Of a stretch of DNA of 10,214 bases, positions 6,027 to 10,214 are shown one piece after another. Source of the DNA: Gammaproteobacteria bacterium UBA7803. GTDB taxonomy: Bacteria; Pseudomonadota; Gammaproteobacteria; Pseudomonadales; Azotimanducaceae. The position numbers were made by a program, and so were the translations under genes. Location of the stretch: the NCBI GenBank assembly GCA_002480525.1, contig DLCH01000055.1, positions 14,229 to 24,442 on the forward strand, in the 5' to 3' direction. Position 1 is the first letter of the stretch, and the number at the start of each line of letters is the position of its first letter. Below the pieces are notes generated by a model that did no database searches, was not told the DNA's origin, and was given only the letters and a program-made list of their open reading frames with translations.

Positions 6027-7538
6027 CTAGATGCGCTTGAAGTCCTCGCGCAAGATGGCATAGGTGATCCCCACGCCCTGCACGTTGACGAACAGCGCCC
6101 GCCCGCTCCTGTCGAAACAGGCGCCGCAGAACTCGCTGGTGTCCAGGTTGTTCACGGCGAAGTCGAACAGCCCGCCCGACGCTTCCACGCCGACCACGCG
6201 CTGGCTGTAGTTGGGCGCGCCGGGCTGACCGGAACTGCCGTCTTCACACAGATACAGCGTGCCGTCCGGCGCGACGGTCAGGTTGTCGGGCCCGTCGAGC
6301 AGGTTCTCGTCGGTGGACTCCACCACCAGGGTCACCGTCTCGCGCTTCGGGTCGTAGCACCAGACCTGGCCTTCGCCCGCCTCCCCGGCGCCGCTGCAGA
6401 CCCAGAAGTGCAGCCCCTTGTGGTACCAGGCGCCCTCGCCGCGCCACCACAGCGCGCCACCCTTGGCCTTCGCCTCGAAACGCAGGGTGTCGCCCACCGG
6501 GTCGACGTCCTCGAACTTCACCCAGGACACCTTCAGCGGCTGGCCCAGGAACGGCAGCATGCTGCCCGATGCGCCGCGGGCGGTACCGCGGGTGTCGACG
6601 ACGCCGTCGGTCAGCGGCAGCAGGCTGCCGTCGCACACGCTGCGCTGGCCCGGCAGCACCACCATGGCGTACAGGTCGCCGCCTTCCTGGAGATCACCGA
6701 ACGCGCCCGGCCGTTTCTTCGGCACGAAGCGGTAGTAGGCGCTGTCGCCGCGATCCTCGGTCTGGTAGACGTACCCGGTGACCGGGTCGACGGAGATCGC
6801 CTCGTGGTTCATGCGGCCCATCGCCACCAGCGGAATGGGATCCACGGCTTCGCCGAGCGCCGACGGCACCTCGAAGTTGTAGCCGTGGCGTTTCGTCGCG
6901 CGCGGATCGGAGTCGGGCGTCGTGACGTCCTCCTCGCAGCTCAGCCACGAGCCCCAGTAGGTCGGGCCGCCCGCGCAGTTGCGGATCGTCCCGCCCAGGG
7001 ACACGTAGTCCTGCACCACCCGCCCGGTGCGGTCGACGATCACCGTGCTGGTGCCGCCGCCGCCGAGCCCGGCGGCCTCTCCGGCGAAAGGATCGTACTG
7101 CCTGCCGTTCACCGCCAGGCAGCCGGCGTTGCTGCCCGCCTCGTTCTCGATGATGCTGAGCTCGTGATTGCGCACCAGCGCGAAGTTGCCGCCGGGCGCC
7201 GGGAAGCAGGCCATGCCGTCATGGTCGCCCGGCACCAGGTTGCCGTCGGACATGAGCTGCCCGCGGATGGAGATCGCCGTGTAGCGGAACTTCTCCGGCA
7301 GGCGCAGCAGCGGCACGCCGCTCAGATCCCCCGCGCCCGGCACGTCGCTGAGATCGAAGGTGTTCTCGGGTATGGCCTCCACCAGCGGCCCGAACCCGGC
7401 CACCGTGAAGCTGCTGGGGTCGCAGGCCGCGGGCGCCAGAGACGTCCTGGCGTTCAGCCGGCCCAGCGGCGCCACGGCGGTCCCGGCCGCCGCGACGCTG
7501 AACAGGCGCGCAAAATTTCTCCGTGAGACTCCGTTCAT
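6027..7538 (-). CDS. PhoX-family (DUF839) phosphatase, Tat exported
   Basis: A 503-residue protein of the PhoX alkaline phosphatase family, periplasmic or extracellular phosphomonoesterases that depend on calcium and iron. The N-terminus carries a twin-arginine signal: SRRNFARLF (residues 5-13), a hydrophobic Ala-rich stretch, then a mature start near 30-40. Family motifs in order are NHE (124-126), the NCAGGPTYWGSWLSCEED block (187-204, with Cys201 followed by Glu202 and Glu203, where PhoX places metal ligands), MNHEAI (243-248), EDRGDSAYYRF (261-271), and GRALFVNVQG near the C-terminus. It is shorter than characterised PhoX enzymes, which I recall as roughly 600-700 residues, so enzymatic identity is likely but not certain. 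The ATG at 7538 is chosen over an in-frame upstream GTG (7598) because AGGAGG (7553-7548) lies nine bases before it and the Tat motif directly follows. A possible Pho box lies about 100 bp upstream. Confidence 0.85.
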   Translation of the reverse strand: MNGVSRRNFARLFSVAAAGTAVAPLGRLNARTSLAPAACDPSSFTVAGFGPLVEAIPENTFDLSDVPGAGDLSGVPLLRLPEKFRYTAISIRGQLMSDGNLVPGDHDGMACFPAPGGNFALVRNHELSIIENEAGSNAGCLAVNGRQYDPFAGEAAGLGGGGTSTVIVDRTGRVVQDYVSLGGTIRNCAGGPTYWGSWLSCEEDVTTPDSDPRATKRHGYNFEVPSALGEAVDPIPLVAMGRMNHEAISVDPVTGYVYQTEDRGDSAYYRFVPKKRPGAFGDLQEGGDLYAMVVLPGQRSVCDGSLLPLTDGVVDTRGTARGASGSMLPFLGQPLKVSWVKFEDVDPVGDTLRFEAKAKGGALWWRGEGAWYHKGLHFWVCSGAGEAGEGQVWCYDPKRETVTLVVESTDENLLDGPDNLTVAPDGTLYLCEDGSSGQPGAPNYSQRVVGVEASGGLFDFAVNNLDTSEFCGACFDRSGRALFVNVQGVGITYAILREDFKRI

Positions 7539-7547
7539 CCGTCCCGC

Positions 7548-7553
7548 CCTCCT
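7548..7553 (-). promoter_or_regulatory. Ribosome binding site of the PhoX-family gene
   Basis: AGGAGG on the minus strand, nine bases before the ATG at 7538-7536. It sets the start 20 codons inside the longest open frame, so that the Tat signal peptide begins at residue 1. Confidence 0.7.
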
Positions 7554-7574
7554 CAGGGTATGTGTGTGTGCGAA

Positions 7575-7597
7575 TGCGGGTCCGAAGACGACCCGCA
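7575..7597 (-). repeat. Inverted repeat in the leader of the PhoX-family gene
   Basis: TGCGGGT (7575-7581) and ACCCGCA (7591-7597) form a seven-base perfect stem with a nine-base loop in the 111-bp gap between the permease and phosphatase genes. It has no T-run on the minus strand. It could be a weak terminator of the permease transcript or a leader hairpin of the phosphatase mRNA. A (TG)5 tract at 7561-7570 follows it toward the phosphatase start. Confidence 0.35.
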
Positions 7598-7640
7598 CGC
7601 CTACCCTGGCTGCCGCCCGTAACGGCGGGATTGAGATCGG

Positions 7641-7658
7641 ATGAACGTTCTATGAAAT
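7641..7658 (-). promoter_or_regulatory. Candidate Pho box (PhoB binding site)
   Basis: On the minus strand the 18 bases ATTTCAT-AGAA-CGTTCAT hold two seven-base direct repeats at 11-base period. This is the geometry of the Pho box (CTGTCAT, four A/T-rich bases, CTGTCAT). By eye 13 of 18 positions match. The site is AT-richer than its surroundings and lies about 100 bp upstream of the PhoX-family start, overlapping the last codons of the permease gene. A -10 element is not clear. Confidence 0.4.
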
Positions 7659-8768
7659 CGGCGGGGAACGATCCTCGCCCGTGTGGCCGGCCGCCTCGGC
7701 ATCGGCCGCCGCGCCGAGTTCGCCCTCGCGGTCGCCGTAGGATTCCTCGAACATCTCCCACAGCGTGATGAACAGCGCCGCGATCAGCGGACCGATCACC
7801 AGCCCGGTGATGCCGAACAGGGCCAGCCCGCCGAGGGTCGCGAGCAGCACGAGATAATCCGGCATGCGGGTGTCGCGCCCGACCAGCACCGGCCGCAGCA
7901 GATTGTCGGCCAGCCCGACCAGCACCACGCCGACGAAGATCAGCACGATGCCGGCGACGATGCGCTCCGTGGTCAGCAGCAGAATGGCCGCCGGCACCCA
8001 GACCAGTCCGGGACCGACCACCGGCAGCAGCGAGGCGATGGCCATGACCACGCCCCACAGCACCGCGCCGCGCAGCCCCAGCACGGCGAACGCCACGCCG
8101 CCGATGGCGCCCTGCACCGCGGCGATCACGAACGTGCCCTTCACCGTGGCCCGCACCACGCTGGAAAAGCGCTCGAACAGATGCCGCTCCCTGGCGTCGC
8201 CGAGCGGCAGGATGCGGATCAGCCGGCCGACGATGTCGTGGCCGTCACGCAGGAAGAAGAACAGCAGATAGAGCATCAGCGCCACGCCGATGAAGAACTG
8301 CACGGTGTTCTGGCCGATCTGCAGGGCGTTGCTCGCCACCCACTGTCCGGTCACCAGCGCGAAGCTCGACAGCCTGCCGCGCAGCTCCTCGACGTCGATG
8401 CCGAGCCGCTCGACGTACTCGATCACCACCGGCGCGTTCTCACGGACCCAGCGCAGCGGCGCGCCGGGGTCGACGTCGCCGCGCTCGATGGCGGTCATCA
8501 GCGCGGACGCCTCGGTGGCCGCCGCCAGCCCGAGCAGGGCCAGCGGCACCAGGATCAGCAGCACGATGCCCAGCAGGGTCAGCCCGGAGGCCAGGGCGCC
8601 GCGCCCGCCCATGCCCGCCGCGAAGCGATCGTTCATGGGCTCGAACAGAATCGCGAAGGTCACCGCCCAGAAGATCGGAATGAGAAAGACGTTCAGCAGG
8701 CCGACGAAGGCCAGCGTCGCCAGCGTCAGCAGCGTGAAGAAGAAGACGCGCTCGATGGAAGTGCCCAT
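7650..8768 (-). CDS. AI-2E family transporter (PerM-like integral membrane permease)
   Basis: A 372-residue integral membrane protein with about seven or eight hydrophobic segments. Two lie near the N-terminus (about 9-42), one at about 60-85, one at about 150-175 (FFIGVALMLYLLFFFL), and the rest from about 215 to 345. The family signature DNLLRPVLVG is present at about 288-297, with GPLIAALF near the end. The soluble stretch between about 86 and 145 matches the extracytoplasmic segment usual in the family. The family includes exporters linked to autoinducer-2 and sodium/proton antiporters, so the substrate is open. The last about 30 residues are acidic and cytosolic. The ATG at 8768 is preceded by AGG five bases upstream. 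It follows the lipase gene after 57 bp and may be cotranscribed with it. Confidence 0.9.
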   Translation of the reverse strand: MGTSIERVFFFTLLTLATLAFVGLLNVFLIPIFWAVTFAILFEPMNDRFAAGMGGRGALASGLTLLGIVLLILVPLALLGLAAATEASALMTAIERGDVDPGAPLRWVRENAPVVIEYVERLGIDVEELRGRLSSFALVTGQWVASNALQIGQNTVQFFIGVALMLYLLFFFLRDGHDIVGRLIRILPLGDARERHLFERFSSVVRATVKGTFVIAAVQGAIGGVAFAVLGLRGAVLWGVVMAIASLLPVVGPGLVWVPAAILLLTTERIVAGIVLIFVGVVLVGLADNLLRPVLVGRDTRMPDYLVLLATLGGLALFGITGLVIGPLIAALFITLWEMFEESYGDREGELGAAADAEAAGHTGEDRSPPIS

Positions 8769-8825
8769 GTTGCCTGCGACGGCCCCGATCCCTTGTCAGG
8801 ATCAGAGCCTAACAGACCCGGAGGT
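8769..8825. other. Intergenic spacer between lipase and permease genes
   Basis: These 57 bp contain a small inverted repeat, GATCC and GGATC separated by seven bases (CTTGTCA), with no T-run. I see no convincing promoter. The gap is short enough for cotranscription of the flanking minus-strand genes. Confidence 0.3.
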
Positions 8826-10214
8826 TCAGGGCGGCGGCGGCAGCTCGTCCCGCAGCGGCTGGGGCAGACGGGCGAACAGCCGCTCCACGTAGGAATCGGT
8901 CGACTTCGCCATCATGTGATCACCGGCCATCGCCTGGGAGAAGGAGCCGGCGAGCTGAACCGGCTCCGCGGTCATGTCCAGGTCCGCCGGCCCCGACGCC
9001 GGCAGGTAGTGCAGGCGGCCCAGGTGCCGGTAGGTCTCGCGCGCCACCAGCGCCGGCAGCGGCGGTATCGGGTCGTCGCCGATCGGCTGGCCCGGCGGCA
9101 CCGCGGGCGCCGGGTCGGCCCGGTTCTGCCAGCGGTGGGTGCGGGCCCCGAGCACGCCGGCGTAGTGGGCGGTGAACGGCACGTTCACCAGCCGCGGGGC
9201 GCCGTAGGTGTACACGCCCCGGACGTCCAGGTCGGCGTGCATCTGCGCCCGGTAGGCGAACAGGGTCGCCAGGGCGCCGCCCAGGCTGTGCCCGGTGACG
9301 AACAGCCTGCGGCCGGCGGCGAGCGCGTCCTGAACGTCTGCCAGCACGTCCGCATACAGGGCCTCCACCGCGCTGTCGAATCCCGGATGGGTGCGAAGGT
9401 GCAGGTTGCCGCCCCACTCGGGTCGCTGCCGGAGCGGCGCGAAGCTGAGATTCGTCACCCAGTTGGCCGGTAGATCGGGACACAGGCTGGGAAACACCAT
9501 CCGCAGCACGCAGTGGCTGGTGGACTGCATCTCCGAGCCCCGGAACACCACGACGACCAGACCCGGTCCGGACACCACCGCCGCCCGCAGATGCCGGGAC
9601 GGAATCTCGGTGAACGCCACGTCTTCCATACCCCAGTCCTGCATCAGCCCGCGGAACGCGGTCGCGCTCGACGCCGGATCTCCCAGGGCGTCCGAGTAGA
9701 TGAAGTAGCTCAGCAGCGCCAGCATGTAGCTGTTGCGCCAGTCGTGGTCCACGGCCTGGGGGCTCATCCAGTCGGCGAGCCCCGGCGGGGCCGGCGCCGG
9801 GGCGGGCTGCGCCCGGCTGCCGCCGCTCACCGCGGCGCCGGCGACCCTGGGCTTCGGGCCGGCGGGCCCGGAACCCCGGGCGCACTCGAACAGGCTGCCG
9901 TCCGGACGAACGCAGATCGACACCGGCACGGCGCGGTCGAGCGCCGCGTTCCGCTCGACGACCAGGCGATCACGCAGCGCGTCACGCACCATGCCGGCGG
10001 ACGCCCGGGCCGGCACCCGGTAGACGGCCGTCAGCGCGCGTTCGATGTCCCGGGGCGGGTAGTCGACGGCGCGCAGCGCCCGGGCCGCCGCGGCCGGCGA
10101 CACGTCGCCCAGGGCGCGCAGCCGTTTCACGGCCGTGCCGGCGTCGGCGCCCCCGGCGCGCAGCGCCGAGAGATCCAGATGAGCCGCCGGCGCGGACTTG
10201 CGCACCAGCGGCTC
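8826..10214 (-). CDS. Class 3 lipase-like alpha/beta hydrolase (5' end outside window)
   Basis: 462 codons are visible and the frame remains open to the right edge, so the true start is probably outside; a GTG at 10205 is a possible but unsupported start. Numbering from that GTG, residues about 20-85 form short helical repeats (AVKRLRALG..., AARALRAV..., IERALTAVY...). A Pro/Ala-rich linker covers about 112-142. The lipase domain runs from about 145 to 445. The nucleophile elbow is GHSLGG (Ser307) after the strand RLFVTG. The likely acid is Asp364 in NRADPAPAVPP, matching the class 3 'DPVP' motif. The likely base is His430 in GDHMMAKSTDSYV. VVVVFRGSE (about 217-225) is the strand and oxyanion-hole region. 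It should hydrolyse acyl esters such as triglycerides. No signal peptide can be judged because the N-terminus is missing. It is followed after 57 bp by the permease gene. Confidence 0.87.
   Translation of the reverse strand, partial: EPLVRKSAPAAHLDLSALRAGGADAGTAVKRLRALGDVSPAAAARALRAVDYPPRDIERALTAVYRVPARASAGMVRDALRDRLVVERNAALDRAVPVSICVRPDGSLFECARGSGPAGPKPRVAGAAVSGGSRAQPAPAPAPPGLADWMSPQAVDHDWRNSYMLALLSYFIYSDALGDPASSATAFRGLMQDWGMEDVAFTEIPSRHLRAAVVSGPGLVVVVFRGSEMQSTSHCVLRMVFPSLCPDLPANWVTNLSFAPLRQRPEWGGNLHLRTHPGFDSAVEALYADVLADVQDALAAGRRLFVTGHSLGGALATLFAYRAQMHADLDVRGVYTYGAPRLVNVPFTAHYAGVLGARTHRWQNRADPAPAVPPGQPIGDDPIPPLPALVARETYRHLGRLHYLPASGPADLDMTAEPVQLAGSFSQAMAGDHMMAKSTDSYVERLFARLPQPLRDELPPPP

Noticed and set aside
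7561..7570. (TG)5 tract in the PhoX-family leader as a phase-variation repeat
   Set aside because: Five units are too few to expect frequent slippage, and the tract is outside the coding sequence and not at a clear promoter spacer.
7683..9473. 596-codon plus-strand frame antisense to the permease and lipase
   Set aside because: It is rich in Gln, His and Arg with no recognisable domain, typical of antisense frames in high-GC genes. The minus-strand proteins carry clear family motifs.

Overview
The window is about 10.2 kb of very GC-rich, densely coded bacterial DNA with short intergenic gaps and GTG or ATG starts. Strong codon bias produces long false antisense reading frames. The gene families present (Baeyer-Villiger-type monooxygenase, short-chain dehydrogenase, aldo-keto reductase, beta-lactamase-like serine hydrolase, Tat-exported PhoX-family phosphatase, AI-2E family permease, class 3 lipase) suggest a free-living Pseudomonadota species, possibly an environmental or marine gammaproteobacterium. 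That placement is inference; no rRNA or taxonomic marker is present. I see no mobile element, tRNA, CRISPR array or prophage.

Left block (1-2667, all minus strand). Reading in the direction of transcription there is an aldo/keto reductase (2667-1777), a GNAT acetyltransferase (1681-1157), a SAM-dependent methyltransferase with an N-terminal signal peptide (1157-399, coupled to the GNAT gene by a TGATG overlap), and the first 109 codons of a flavin monooxygenase that runs off the left edge (329-1). They may form one operon of small-molecule modifying enzymes.

Middle block (2778-5948, plus strand), divergent from the left block. The first gene is the main find of the window. It is a thioredoxin-fold (TlpA/ResA/AhpC-TSA-like) redox protein whose active site is interrupted by an in-frame TGA at 3117-3119. 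The protein continues in the same frame to 3875, and a GC-rich hairpin with a G in the loop sits at the correct distance after the TGA. I read it as a 365-residue selenoprotein with Sec at residue 114, in the motif WAPY-Sec-GCS. A gene finder without recoding would split it into two hypothetical fragments. Seven bases later comes a membrane-anchored serine beta-lactamase-like hydrolase, which overlaps an NAD-type short-chain dehydrogenase by four bases. The three genes look like one operon.

Right block (6027-10214, minus strand), convergent with the middle block across a 9-bp GC-rich hairpin. In transcription order it holds a class 3 lipase (5' end beyond the right edge), an AI-2E family permease, and a Tat-exported PhoX/DUF839 phosphatase. 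An AT-richer patch upstream of the phosphatase resembles a Pho box, which would fit phosphate-starvation control.

The selenoprotein implies that the host carries selA, selB, selC and selD elsewhere, which is directly testable in the genome.
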